Source of the DNA: Actinomycetota bacterium
GTDB taxonomy: Bacteria; Actinomycetota; Acidimicrobiia; Acidimicrobiales; AC-9
Assembly: GCA_005888295.1 (NCBI GenBank)
Contig: VAWP01000059.1
Location: 3,246 to 36,015, forward strand
DNA length: 32,770 nt
Direction: 5' to 3'
Shown here: in pieces, positions 17,347-26,338 of the stretch
Layout of the letters: each line of letters starts with the position of its first letter
Numbering within the stretch: the stretch's first letter is position 1
Notes under the pieces: model-generated
Databases searched by the model: none
Seen by the model: the letters and a program-made list of their open reading frames with translations, nothing else
Told to the model about the DNA's origin: nothing
Made by a program: the position numbers and the translations under genes

Positions 17347-18545
17347 GGGGCTCGGACGTCCCACTCCAGAGGCAGGCTGTCGGCCTGGCGGATACCTGGG
17401 GAGACGTTCAGCTCAACTCCCTCGGGCACGCGGTAGTCGGGGATGCGGGCATGCAGCTCCTCCAGGGCGACCCGCAGCTCCAGCCGGGCCAGGTGGGCGC
17501 CCAGGCACAGGTGGTTGCCGCTCCCGAAGGCGACGTGCCGGTTGGGGTCGCGGCCGAAGTCGACGCCCGTCTCGGCGAACTCCTCCTCGTCCAGGTTGGC
17601 GGCCCCCAGGACGAGCGTGACGGGATCGCCGGCGTGCAGCTGCACGCCGTTGACCTCGACGTCCTGCTTCACCTCCCGGGGGACGACGGCGACGGGTGTC
17701 TCCCAGCGCAGGAGCTCCTCGATGGCCGCCGGGATCCGGGCCGGGTCGTCGATCAGCTGGCGGCGGCGCTCGGGGTGGTTGGCCAGGTAGGTGACCATGC
17801 AGTCGAGGGTGGCGGTGACGGTGTCCAGGCCGCCGAGCATGAGGAGGTGGGCCATGCCCAGCAGCTCGGTCTCGGTGAGCTCGTCGCCGTCGATGGTGAA
17901 CTGCACGATCTGGGACAGCAGGCTGTCGTCGGGCGGACGGGACCGGCGCTCGGCGATGGCCTGGCGGAAGTAGTCGCTGATCTCGTGGCCCGTCTGGCGC
18001 CTGATCGCCGCCGCCCCCTCGAAGTCGCCGGGGTCGACGTCGGGGCGGATGGTGTTGTCCCGCCAGCGAAGGAACATCGGGAGATCGCTCATCGGGAGGC
18101 CCATGAGGGCCAGGAAGATCCCCGACGGCAGCGGGGTGGCGAACTCCTCGTGGAAGTCGCAGTGGCCCCGGTCGGCGAAGGCGCCGATGAGCTGGGTGAC
18201 GAGAGCACGCACGTCGGGCTCGAGACGCCCGATCTCCCGGGGCAGGAAGCGGGGGTTGAGCAGGCGCCGGTACCTGGTGTGCCGGGGCGGATCGACCTGC
18301 AGCGGGAGGAGCGGCTGCTCGCCCAGCTCCATGGCATCGCTCTCGGAGGTGAAGTACTCGGGATGTCGCAGCGCCCAGTTCACGTCCTTGTACCGGCTGA
18401 GGTAGACGGACGTCATCCCGGCGAAGTCCGAGCGGGCGACGGGACACTGTCGCCGCAGGGTGTCGTAGGTCTCGTGCGGGCTGGCGGCCACGTGCGGGGC
18501 GAACAGCAACGCACCCGGGTCCATCGACTCCACGGTGTCGGTCAT
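17343..18545 (-). CDS. Cytochrome P450
   Basis: LMLGGLDTVTATLDC (I-helix), EELLRWETPVAVVPR, FGSGNHLCLGAHLARLELRVAL (heme Cys). Confidence 0.96.
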   Translation of the reverse strand: MTDTVESMDPGALLFAPHVAASPHETYDTLRRQCPVARSDFAGMTSVYLSRYKDVNWALRHPEYFTSESDAMELGEQPLLPLQVDPPRHTRYRRLLNPRFLPREIGRLEPDVRALVTQLIGAFADRGHCDFHEEFATPLPSGIFLALMGLPMSDLPMFLRWRDNTIRPDVDPGDFEGAAAIRRQTGHEISDYFRQAIAERRSRPPDDSLLSQIVQFTIDGDELTETELLGMAHLLMLGGLDTVTATLDCMVTYLANHPERRRQLIDDPARIPAAIEELLRWETPVAVVPREVKQDVEVNGVQLHAGDPVTLVLGAANLDEEEFAETGVDFGRDPNRHVAFGSGNHLCLGAHLARLELRVALEELHARIPDYRVPEGVELNVSPGIRQADSLPLEWDVRAP

Positions 18546-19161
18546 CTTGCTCCTCTCTCATCGATCCCGAGCCCCCCTGCCACGAAGTGCCACACCGACG
18601 GTCGAGCAGCAGGCCGAAGACGATCTCGGCGGCCCGGGCTGGGTCGCCCGGGCGAGCTGCGCCGACGCTGGCTGCGGCCTCGATCTCGGCCTCGAGCAGG
18701 TCCACCAGCGGCGCCAGCGCGGCGGCCAGCTCGCGGGGGCGGTCACTGCCGAGGCGCCGGTACTGGCGGACGAGGACCCTGGCGTACCCGGGGGCCATGC
18801 GGGCCAGCTTGAACAGCGAGACGACGTAGCGCTCGAGGCGGGCGACGGGAGCCGACACGTGCTCCAGGGCGCTCGTGAGCATGGCCGTGCCCGTCCGACT
18901 GTCCTCCTCCAGGAGAGCCAGGAGCAGGTCGTCCTTGCCGGCGAAGGAACGGTAGAAGGTCTTGAGCGAGACCCCCGCCCGGGCCGTCACCTCGGCCACG
19001 GTGAACGAGGCGTCGTCGGCCTCCTCGGTGAGCTCTCGGACGGCGTCGAGCAGGCGCTCGAGCCGCGCCATCGAGCGGACGGCGGCCGGGTCGAGGGAGC
19101 GCCGCAGGGCCCGGTCCCGCCACGCTGGGACAGCTTCCGTCACCTCCAGGGAAAATGCCAT
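18542..19161 (-). pseudogene. TetR-family regulator with apparent frameshift/indel near 18595-18606
   Basis: N-term TetR HTH (ASFTVAEVTARAGVSLKTFYRSFAGKDDLLLALLEE) to EIVFGLLL in one frame; typical TetR C-term PSVWHFVAGGLGIDERGAR-TGA in another frame, ending in ATGA overlap with the P450 start at 18545. Confidence 0.65.
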
Positions 19162-19167
19162 TCTCCC
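19149..19167. promoter_or_regulatory. Near-perfect palindrome over the tetR start codon; candidate operator
   Basis: GGGAAAATG-C-CATTCTCCC: 9-bp arms, one mismatch; start codon complement CAT at 19159-19161. Confidence 0.5.
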
Positions 19168-19318
19168 GAGAGGCTAGCATGATGGTGCGCCGAGGAGCAC
19201 GGGGGGCGGCTGCACCGTCGCCGGACCGCCGGGGGCGGTAGCGCCGGGAGAGGCGGGTATCGGTGTCAGCCCGCGCCGACCAGCGCTTTTGCGCCGCTCC
19301 GGGGGCCCGGTCCCGGCC

Positions 19319-20071
19319 TCAGGTGTTGCGGCCGCCGTTGACGCCGATGACCTGGCCGGTGATGTAGCCGGCCTCGTCTCGGACCAGGAAAGCGCAGGTG
19401 GCGGCGATGTCCTCCGGTCGTCCGACCCGGCGAACCGGGACCCTCGACGCGTGGTGGTCGACTCCCTCGCCGAGGAAACCCTGGCGCTCGGACGCCCGCA
19501 GCATGGGCGTGTCGATGAACCCGGGAGGGATCGTGTTCACCGTGATCCCCTGCGGACCGAGCTCCAGGGCAAGTGCCTTGGTGAACCCGATGACGCCGGC
19601 CTTCGACGCCACGTAGTGCGTCATGCGCGCCTGGCCCCCCTGGGCGCTCGACGAGGAGATGTTGACGATCCGCCCCCAACCAGCCTCGATCATGTCGGGC
19701 ACGACCGCCTGGCAGCAGTCGAACGTGCCGGTGAGGTTGACGGCGAGGATCCGGTTCCACTGGTCGGCGCTGATCGACAGGAAGGGATCGAAGCCCTGGA
19801 GCCCGGCGTTGTTCACCAGGATGGTCGGCCGGCCCAGACGACGGCGCACGTCGGCCACCCCGGCGTCGATCTGGGAACGGTCGGTGACGTCGACCGTCAC
19901 GCCGACCGCGGTGCCCCCAGACGCCACGATCTTGGCCGCCGTGGCGTCCGCCGAGCTGGTGTCCCGGTCGAAGACGGCCACGGCGGCGCCGTCGGCGGCC
20001 AGCCGCTCGCTGATGGCCAGCCCGATGCCGGAGCCGCCGCCGGTCACGATCGCCGTTCGTTCGTCGCTCAT
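19319..20071 (-). CDS. SDR-family oxidoreductase
   Basis: AIVTGGGSGIGLAISERLAADG (TGxxxGIG), LVNNAGLQG, NISSSSAQGGQARMTHYVASKAGVIGFTKALALEL (YxxxK-type). Confidence 0.95.
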   Translation of the reverse strand: MSDERTAIVTGGGSGIGLAISERLAADGAAVAVFDRDTSSADATAAKIVASGGTAVGVTVDVTDRSQIDAGVADVRRRLGRPTILVNNAGLQGFDPFLSISADQWNRILAVNLTGTFDCCQAVVPDMIEAGWGRIVNISSSSAQGGQARMTHYVASKAGVIGFTKALALELGPQGITVNTIPPGFIDTPMLRASERQGFLGEGVDHHASRVPVRRVGRPEDIAATCAFLVRDEAGYITGQVIGVNGGRNT

Positions 20072-20090
20072 CGGCCAGCGCCCGAGGCTG

Positions 20091-20774
20091 CTACGCGGCG
20101 CGTCCGATGCCGTGCAGGATCAGGTCCCACAGCTCCTCGGCCGGGTCGCCGCCGTCGGACTCGGCGGCGGCACCACCGATCGTCATGGAGAAGGCGTTGA
20201 ACATGACCGCCTCGAGGACAACGCCGGCCAGCCGGCGCCGGCCGAGGTCACCGCGGACGACCCCGGCGGCCACCGCCTCCTCGAGAACCCCCTCGAAGAG
20301 GGAGACGAGCGGCGCATAGGCGCGAGTCGCTTCCTCGGGATGGACGGTCATCAGCTGTTGGGCGAACTCCGCCAGCGCACGGGGTGACTGTTTCCTGCCC
20401 GTGCCCTTCGGTGTCGGCCGGCACAGCCAGTAGTACTCGACAACGAAACGGTGCAGACGCTCGACCGGATCCGCCTCGTGTCCGATCCGATCCTGGAGGT
20501 CCTCGGCGGTCGACCGGACCGACTCCTCGAACAGCGCGAGGAGCAGCTCCTGCTTGCCGCCGAAGTACTGGTAGAAGCTCCGCAACGACTGGCCGGACTT
20601 CTCGACCACGTCCTGGACCGTGAAGTCCATGCCGGGGGCGCTGTCGCTCATGAGGTCGAGAGCAGCCTCGATGAACCGCTGCACGCGCTTCTCCGCCCGC
20701 ACGCGTGCCGGGTCGAGCGACCGGGCCACCGCCTGCTCGCGCCAGCTGGCAGCTGCCGATTCCTTCGTCGTCAC
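20091..20774 (-). CDS. TetR-family transcriptional regulator
   Basis: Likely GTG start; VTTKESAAASWREQAVARSLDPARVRAEKRVQRFIEAALDLM...FTVQDVVEKSGQSLRSFYQYFGGKQELLLALFEE. Confidence 0.9.
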   Translation of the reverse strand: MTTKESAAASWREQAVARSLDPARVRAEKRVQRFIEAALDLMSDSAPGMDFTVQDVVEKSGQSLRSFYQYFGGKQELLLALFEESVRSTAEDLQDRIGHEADPVERLHRFVVEYYWLCRPTPKGTGRKQSPRALAEFAQQLMTVHPEEATRAYAPLVSLFEGVLEEAVAAGVVRGDLGRRRLAGVVLEAVMFNAFSMTIGGAAAESDGGDPAEELWDLILHGIGRAA

Positions 20775-20905
20775 CGTGAAAAGCTTACTGCACAGCTGGG
20801 GAGAACGTGGCTGCGGCCATACGGCCAAGCTCTGTCTCGTGTGCCGCCAGTCACATTTTCGCTCCCGAACCGGTACAGGGTCATCCCCACGAGGGCGACG
20901 ACCGG

Positions 20906-21232
20906 TCACACCACGGGTTCGGCCACAGCGTCCAGCCTGGTCGAGCCGCTGTCGGGCACCCTCGGCTGGCGCCACACCTCGACCGGGAACGAGACCGTCA
21001 CCAACGAGCAGTAGAGCCACAGCAGGCGCTTGGCCTCGTCGGGCATGGCGCCCATGTCGAACTGGTCGAGGTACGACGACGCCGCCTCGAGCCGCGGAAA
21101 GGCGGAGTCGTAGAACGCCTGGAGCTCGTCCATGGTGCTCGACAGGCGCTTGGCGTAGCGCTCCCGCTCGGTGGCGATCGCCCAGTCCGCGAAGGGCTCG
21201 AGGTCGGCGAACTCCGCAGGCAGGGTTGGCAT
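20906..21232 (-). CDS. Small uncharacterised protein (108 aa), co-directional with the Rieske oxygenase
   Basis: Complete ORF MPTLPAEFADLEPFADWAIATERERYAKRLSSTMDELQAFYDSAFPRLEAASSYLDQF; 14 nt downstream of the Rieske stop. Confidence 0.65.
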   Translation of the reverse strand: MPTLPAEFADLEPFADWAIATERERYAKRLSSTMDELQAFYDSAFPRLEAASSYLDQFDMGAMPDEAKRLLWLYCSLVTVSFPVEVWRQPRVPDSGSTRLDAVAEPVV

Positions 21233-21246
21233 TTCGGGCTCCTCGC

Positions 21247-22536
21247 TCAGGACGCGGCCGAGACCCGGACGGGTGTCGCCGTCTGTTGCCGGTACTCGTT
21301 CACGTACTGATGGGCCGTCCTGTGCAGGAGGCGCAGCAGGATCTCCTGGTCGTTCAGGGGGAACTCAGTGACGGCTCGCGACTCGAGCATCGTCTGCGTC
21401 GCCTCCAGCGTGTTGCTGTCCTGAAGGCCGTACTCCTTGAACGTCACGACCGCGAGCTCCTGGGCCAGGCGTTCGAGGGCGGTCCTCGGCGGGACGAAGT
21501 AGCACGTGCCCTCGAAGATGTGGGTGTTGTACGACGTCGGCCAGTAGTGGTACGTGAGGACCCAGTTCGTCTTCCAGATGAGCACCATGAAGTTGGGGAA
21601 GAACAGGAACGAGTCCATCCCCCAGGACGGATGCCGGGCCGGGTTGAGCCCCGGCGGCAGCTCGTCGATGCCGATGTCGGGAGCGTCCCACGGACCGAAC
21701 AGCCCGCTGTGCAGCACCCGCTCGATGGGCTTGACCATGCTCAGATCCTTGGGCGGCGACATCCCGCCCCAGGACGACACCATCCCGTGGGGGCCGTCGA
21801 CGCCGTACGCCAGCGCCTCGTAGCCGATGCCCTGCAGCTTGCGGGACTCCTCGGCCACGGCCTGCTTCGCGTGGAGCACCGGCGCGTGGTAGAACTCGGT
21901 GAAGGCGTCGATGAACAGCTTCCAGTTGCTGCGGACCTCGGCGCGGTACCGGTGCACCTGCGTCATCTTGTGGAAGGGATAACCGACGAGTCCTTCGCCG
22001 ATCTCGCCGAGGTACTCGCGCAGCGGGGTGGTGTCGGCCCCGTCGAGGTTGACGAAGATGAACCCCTCCCACACGTCGGCCCGGACAGGGACCAGGCCAT
22101 GGTCGGCCTTCTCCAGGCCGAAGAACTCGGACTCCTGCTGGACGAACGTGCACTCGCCGTGGAGGTTGTAGCGCCACCCGTGGTACTTGCAGGTGAACTG
22201 GCGGCAGGTCCCGTTCGTCTCCTCACCCGGGTAGTCGTTCCACACGAGCTTGTTGCCACGGTGCCGGCAGATGTTGTGAAAGGCGCGGACCTCGCCGTCC
22301 GAGTCCCGCAGCACGACCACCGACGTGCGAGCCGCGTCGAGCTCCCTGGTGAAGTAGCTCCCGACCCTCGGGAGCTGCTCGACTCGACCGACGTTCAGCC
22401 ACGTCCGCCGGAAGATGGCGTCACGCTCCAGCTCGTAGTGAGCCGACGAGATGGAGTCCTCGTAGGAGACCGGCTCCGTACCGAGCCCGAAGTGCTCCGT
22501 CCAGCTGCCCTCGGCGGGCTTGGTGAAGTGTGGCAT
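21247..22536 (-). CDS. Aromatic ring-hydroxylating (Rieske) oxygenase alpha subunit
   Basis: Rieske CRHRG...CKYHGW motif (FHNICRHRGNKLVW...FTCKYHGWRYNLHGEC); EFYHAPVLH iron-site region. Confidence 0.94.
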   Translation of the reverse strand: MPHFTKPAEGSWTEHFGLGTEPVSYEDSISSAHYELERDAIFRRTWLNVGRVEQLPRVGSYFTRELDAARTSVVVLRDSDGEVRAFHNICRHRGNKLVWNDYPGEETNGTCRQFTCKYHGWRYNLHGECTFVQQESEFFGLEKADHGLVPVRADVWEGFIFVNLDGADTTPLREYLGEIGEGLVGYPFHKMTQVHRYRAEVRSNWKLFIDAFTEFYHAPVLHAKQAVAEESRKLQGIGYEALAYGVDGPHGMVSSWGGMSPPKDLSMVKPIERVLHSGLFGPWDAPDIGIDELPPGLNPARHPSWGMDSFLFFPNFMVLIWKTNWVLTYHYWPTSYNTHIFEGTCYFVPPRTALERLAQELAVVTFKEYGLQDSNTLEATQTMLESRAVTEFPLNDQEILLRLLHRTAHQYVNEYRQQTATPVRVSAAS

Positions 22537-22585
22537 TGGAGTTCCTCCAGTGAGGTACCGCCGAGCACGATATCACCGATCTCCG

Positions 22586-23179
22586 TCAATGAGAAGGTCG
22601 TTTTCGGAGGTCGTCGTCCAGCTCGATGCCGAAGGACCGGCAGGCCATGGCCACGACCTCGTAGGCGCCGACGGTGAAGACCAGGTCCATCAGCTGCTGG
22701 TCGTCGAGCTCGCCGGCCAGCACTCCCCAGGTGGCGTCAGCCACGGTGGCGTCCGTGACCAGCTCGTCGACGGCGGCGAGCATGGCCCGTTCGAGGGTCG
22801 ACCACCCAGGGGCGTCGGGACCATGGGCGATCCGAGCCACCTCGTCGCCGGCGAGCCCGGCGTCCTCGGCCATGACGACATGCTGCGCCCACTCGTAGGT
22901 GGCCCCTCGGAGCGCTGCGACTCGCAGCACGAGCAGCTCACGGTGACGCGCCGACAGGGTCGAGGCGGACAGCACGTGGCCGTTGAAGGTGAAGAACGCG
23001 CGGGTCAGCTCGGGGTGCCGGGCGAGCGTCCCGAGGATGTTGAGCCCCTTCGGTCGATCCTCGCGGCGAGGGGTCGCCTGGTCGGCGTTCGGCGGCCGCA
23101 GCGCTCCCATCGCCTGGCGCATCTCCTTCGGCCACCGCTCGGGCGGCAGGGGTGGAAGGCGCGGTCTGTTCTGAGTCAT
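22586..23179 (-). CDS. Carboxymuconolactone decarboxylase (CMD/AhpD-like) family protein
   Basis: STLSARHRELLVLRVAALRGATYEWAQHVVMAEDAGL; ATGA overlap with upstream ligase gene. Confidence 0.88.
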   Translation of the reverse strand: MTQNRPRLPPLPPERWPKEMRQAMGALRPPNADQATPRREDRPKGLNILGTLARHPELTRAFFTFNGHVLSASTLSARHRELLVLRVAALRGATYEWAQHVVMAEDAGLAGDEVARIAHGPDAPGWSTLERAMLAAVDELVTDATVADATWGVLAGELDDQQLMDLVFTVGAYEVVAMACRSFGIELDDDLRKRPSH

Positions 23180-24870
23180 GGCGGACCGGCCTGGAGCGTT
23201 CCGTCGCGCAGCTGCTGCCTGAGGATGAACTTCTGGACCTTGCCGGACGGCGTTCGAGGAAAGTCCGCCACCACGGAGAGCGACTCGGGCCATTTCTGAC
23301 GGGCCAGGCCGCTGGCCGCCAGGTGGGCGCGCACCTGCTCGAGCGTCGGAGCAGCCATGCGGTCGCCGACGCGCACCACGGCGGCGGCGTGCTCCCCGAG
23401 CCGCTCGTCGGGTGCGGCCACGACGGCGACCTCGGCCACCTCGTCCTGCTCCATCATGAGCTCTTCGATCTCCTGCGCGCTCACGTTCTCGCCGCCGCGG
23501 ATGATGACGTCGGAGATGCGATCCGTGATCGTGAGGTAGCCGTCATCGTCGAGGACACCTACATCTCCGGTCCGGTACCAGCCATCCCCCTCGAAGGCGG
23601 TGGCCGTGAGACGGGGGTCGGTGTAGCCGACGAAGCAGTCGGGGCCGCGGCTTCGGATCTCGCCGTTGCCGGCGAGCCGCACCTCGACCCCCGGCAGTGG
23701 ACGACCGTCGGTCCTGAGGCGCTTCGCCTCGGGTTCGTCGAGGAGGCAACCCGTGATCGAGGGATGCTCGGTGCTGCCGTAGGACCGGAACACGCTGATG
23801 CCGAGCTTCGTCGCCCGCTCGGTGACGGCCACGGGCACGGGAGATCCGCCGAGCCCCGCGAAGGGCATCAGGCTCAGGTGCTCGTCGCTCATGTCCGGGT
23901 GATCGAGGAGGCTCGTCAGGAAGTAGGTGGCGCCACCGGCCACGCCGAGCCCCTCCTCCCGCATCATGCGCAGGACCTCGCCCGGTTCCCAGACGTCGAT
24001 CAGGTTGACGGGTCGGTCCCGGAGCAGGGGCACGAGGAAGGCGTTGAGCATGCCGATGAAGTGGCCCACGGGTGCTCCCGTGATCTGCGGAGGGCCGCCT
24101 CTGGGAAACATGTAGTCGAGCTGCCGGGTCTCGCAGCCGATGGTCCGGTGCGAATGCACGACACCCTTGGCGTCGCGGGTCGTACCCGACGTGAAGCCGA
24201 CCACCGCCGGGTCGTCGGGGTCGACCGCGGCCGGCTGTGTCACAGGATCGACGTCGAGCATGCTCTCGAACGGTGTCGCACGCGTGGGCAGGTCCCGCGG
24301 CGGCGTCTCCCCGGCCACGAGCCACAGCGGACCCGGCCGATCCGAGAGCAGCGCCTCGTACACCTCGAGGTGGTCCGTGCGCCCGAAACGATCGGCGGTG
24401 ACGATCACGTCGGGCGACGTCTCCCGGAGGATGTGGTCGACCTCCTTGGCGCCGTAGAAGTGCACGACGGGGACGACGGCGGCGCCGAGGTATGCCGCCG
24501 CCCAGAACGTGATGCCCGCCTCCACCCAGTTCGGCAGCTGGAAGGCGACGACATCGCCCGGACCGACGCCCCTGGCCTGCAGCGACCACGCCAGCGAGCG
24601 GGCCGCCCGGTCCACGTCGCCGAAGGTGCCCGCCCAGGGGTGGACAGCGGAGCGCACGCGGAACGTCACGCCGCTCATCTCCTCGAGGCCAGCTGCCACC
24701 ATCGCTCCGAGCGTGGCGTCGTTCCACCACCCTCGGGCGAGGTACGACCGGGCGAGGTCGCCGGGCACCGCGCGCAGCTGCCAGCGCGGCCCGACCGTGG
24801 CGGTGTGGTCCCCCACCAGCCCTCCTCGCATGGCCACCGCCTGGCCAACGGCCCAGGTCAAGCCCCCCAT
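23176..24870 (-). CDS. AMP-dependent acyl-CoA ligase (cyclohexanecarboxylate/long-chain type)
   Basis: VVGFTSGTTRDAKGVVHSH, RSYGSTEHPSITG, GWYRTGDVGVLDDDGYLTITDRISDVIIRGGENVSAQEIEELM, RTPSGKVQKFIL; ATG at 24870 is one plausible start. Confidence 0.92.
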   Translation of the reverse strand: MGGLTWAVGQAVAMRGGLVGDHTATVGPRWQLRAVPGDLARSYLARGWWNDATLGAMVAAGLEEMSGVTFRVRSAVHPWAGTFGDVDRAARSLAWSLQARGVGPGDVVAFQLPNWVEAGITFWAAAYLGAAVVPVVHFYGAKEVDHILRETSPDVIVTADRFGRTDHLEVYEALLSDRPGPLWLVAGETPPRDLPTRATPFESMLDVDPVTQPAAVDPDDPAVVGFTSGTTRDAKGVVHSHRTIGCETRQLDYMFPRGGPPQITGAPVGHFIGMLNAFLVPLLRDRPVNLIDVWEPGEVLRMMREEGLGVAGGATYFLTSLLDHPDMSDEHLSLMPFAGLGGSPVPVAVTERATKLGISVFRSYGSTEHPSITGCLLDEPEAKRLRTDGRPLPGVEVRLAGNGEIRSRGPDCFVGYTDPRLTATAFEGDGWYRTGDVGVLDDDGYLTITDRISDVIIRGGENVSAQEIEELMMEQDEVAEVAVVAAPDERLGEHAAAVVRVGDRMAAPTLEQVRAHLAASGLARQKWPESLSVVADFPRTPSGKVQKFILRQQLRDGTLQAGPP

Positions 24871-25894
24871 GCGAGACCACGGCTTCCACCAGCTCCGCAT
24901 CGCGCGTGTCGTCAGCGAGACAGCCGACACCCGCTCCTTCGTGCTCGAGGTCCCCCCCGAGCTGGCGGCGGCGTTCGCCTACGAGGCCGGCCAGTTCTGC
25001 ACGTTCAGGGTCCCGATCGACGACCAGCAGCATTTCCGGTCGTACTCCATGTCCTCGACGCCAGCCGTTGACACCGAGCTGCAGGTGACGGTGAAGCGTG
25101 TGCCCGGCGGCGTGGTGTCGAACTGGATGATCGACACCCTGGCACCGGGCGACGTGATCGAGACGAGCTGTCCAGCCGGGGTGTTCTGCCTGGGGCCCGA
25201 CGACGGCGATGTCGTGGCGTTCGCCGCCGGCAGTGGGATCACACCTGTGTTCTCGATCGTGAAGGCGGCCCTCGCCTCGACCTCACGCCGGGTGCGTGTT
25301 CTCTATGCCAACCGGGACCGGGACTCGATCATCTTCGCTGCAGCGCTCGAGCGCCTCGGCGAGCGCCACCCCGGTCGCCTCGCCGTCGCCCACCATCTCG
25401 ACGTCGAAGAGGGCTTCGTCGACGCCGACGTGGTGGGTCCCTTCATCAGCACGGGGGCTGACGCCGAGTACTTCATCTGTGGCCCAGCGCCGTTCATGGA
25501 CCTCGTCGAGGGCGCGCTCGTCGATCGCCATGTGGACGAGCGCCGAGTCCACGTCGAGCGGTTCACGCCGCCTGAACCGATCCCGCAGCCCGAGCCGGAG
25601 AACGTCGAGGCGAGCGGATCGCGGGTCACGATCGAGCTCGGCGGCCGCACCGACGGCGTCGACCACCACCCCGGCACGACGATCCTGCAGACGGCGCGCC
25701 AGATGGGGATGACACCACCATCGTCGTGCGAGTCGGGCAGCTGCGCCACGTGCATGGCCAGGCTCGTCGAGGGCGCCGTCACGATGCACGTCAACGATGC
25801 CCTGACCGACGACGAGGTCGAGGAGGGATGGGTACTCACCTGTCAGGCCGTCCCGACCACCTCCTCGGTGCGCGTCCGCTACGAGGGGGTGTGA
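24869..25894 (+). CDS. Ferredoxin reductase (FNR-type FAD/NAD domain + plant-type 2Fe-2S), KshB/PaaE-like
   Basis: FRSYSMSSTP (FAD), VVAFAAGSGITPVFSIVK (NAD), YFICGPAPFMD, CESGSCATCMARLVEG...LTCQAVP (2Fe-2S). Confidence 0.93.
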   Translation: MRDHGFHQLRIARVVSETADTRSFVLEVPPELAAAFAYEAGQFCTFRVPIDDQQHFRSYSMSSTPAVDTELQVTVKRVPGGVVSNWMIDTLAPGDVIETSCPAGVFCLGPDDGDVVAFAAGSGITPVFSIVKAALASTSRRVRVLYANRDRDSIIFAAALERLGERHPGRLAVAHHLDVEEGFVDADVVGPFISTGADAEYFICGPAPFMDLVEGALVDRHVDERRVHVERFTPPEPIPQPEPENVEASGSRVTIELGGRTDGVDHHPGTTILQTARQMGMTPPSSCESGSCATCMARLVEGAVTMHVNDALTDDEVEEGWVLTCQAVPTTSSVRVRYEGV

Positions 25895-25900
25895 CTCGAG

Positions 25901-26338
25901 ATGCCCGACGATGCCCGACGGATCGCTGATCTCGTAGAGCTCCAGGCGCTCTGTGCCCGCTACATGATGTACGCGAGCCAGTTCACCGAGAACCGGTGGC
26001 TCGACGTGTTCACACCCGATGCCGAGTACAACGCGTTCGGAACGGCCTACACCCTCGAGCGCTTCCCGGCCCTGCTGGATGCCGCGCCTCGTGGCCAGTT
26101 CATCGGCAACATGCCCGTCGTCGATCTGCACGGCGACCGCGCCACCGGCACCCAGCACTTCGTCTTCATCGACCAGGAGACACACGCCATGCGTCTGGGC
26201 TGGTATCGGGACGAGTACCGGCGCACGCCGGACGGCTGGCGCATTCACCGGAGGGCGACCACGTTCATGCGCAAGCATGGTGGCTTCGACTCCGGCCGAC
26301 CCCACGATCCGCTCGCTGACGTCGGTGAAGGAAGGTGA
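25901..26338 (+). CDS. SnoaL/NTF2-like family protein
   Basis: RRIADLVELQALCARYMMYASQFTENRWLDVFTPDAEYNAFG...WYRDEYRRTPDGWRIHRRATTF. Confidence 0.85.
   Translation: MPDDARRIADLVELQALCARYMMYASQFTENRWLDVFTPDAEYNAFGTAYTLERFPALLDAAPRGQFIGNMPVVDLHGDRATGTQHFVFIDQETHAMRLGWYRDEYRRTPDGWRIHRRATTFMRKHGGFDSGRPHDPLADVGEGR

Noticed and set aside
17413-19161. 582-aa ORF as a genuine TetR-fusion protein
   Set aside because: After EIVFGLLL the frame runs out of phase over the P450 and loses all motif content; better explained by an indel in tetR
25901-26338. SnoaL/NTF2-like protein as the beta subunit of the Rieske oxygenase
   Set aside because: The fold is shared but the gene is separated, on the opposite strand and beside an amidohydrolase; not enough evidence
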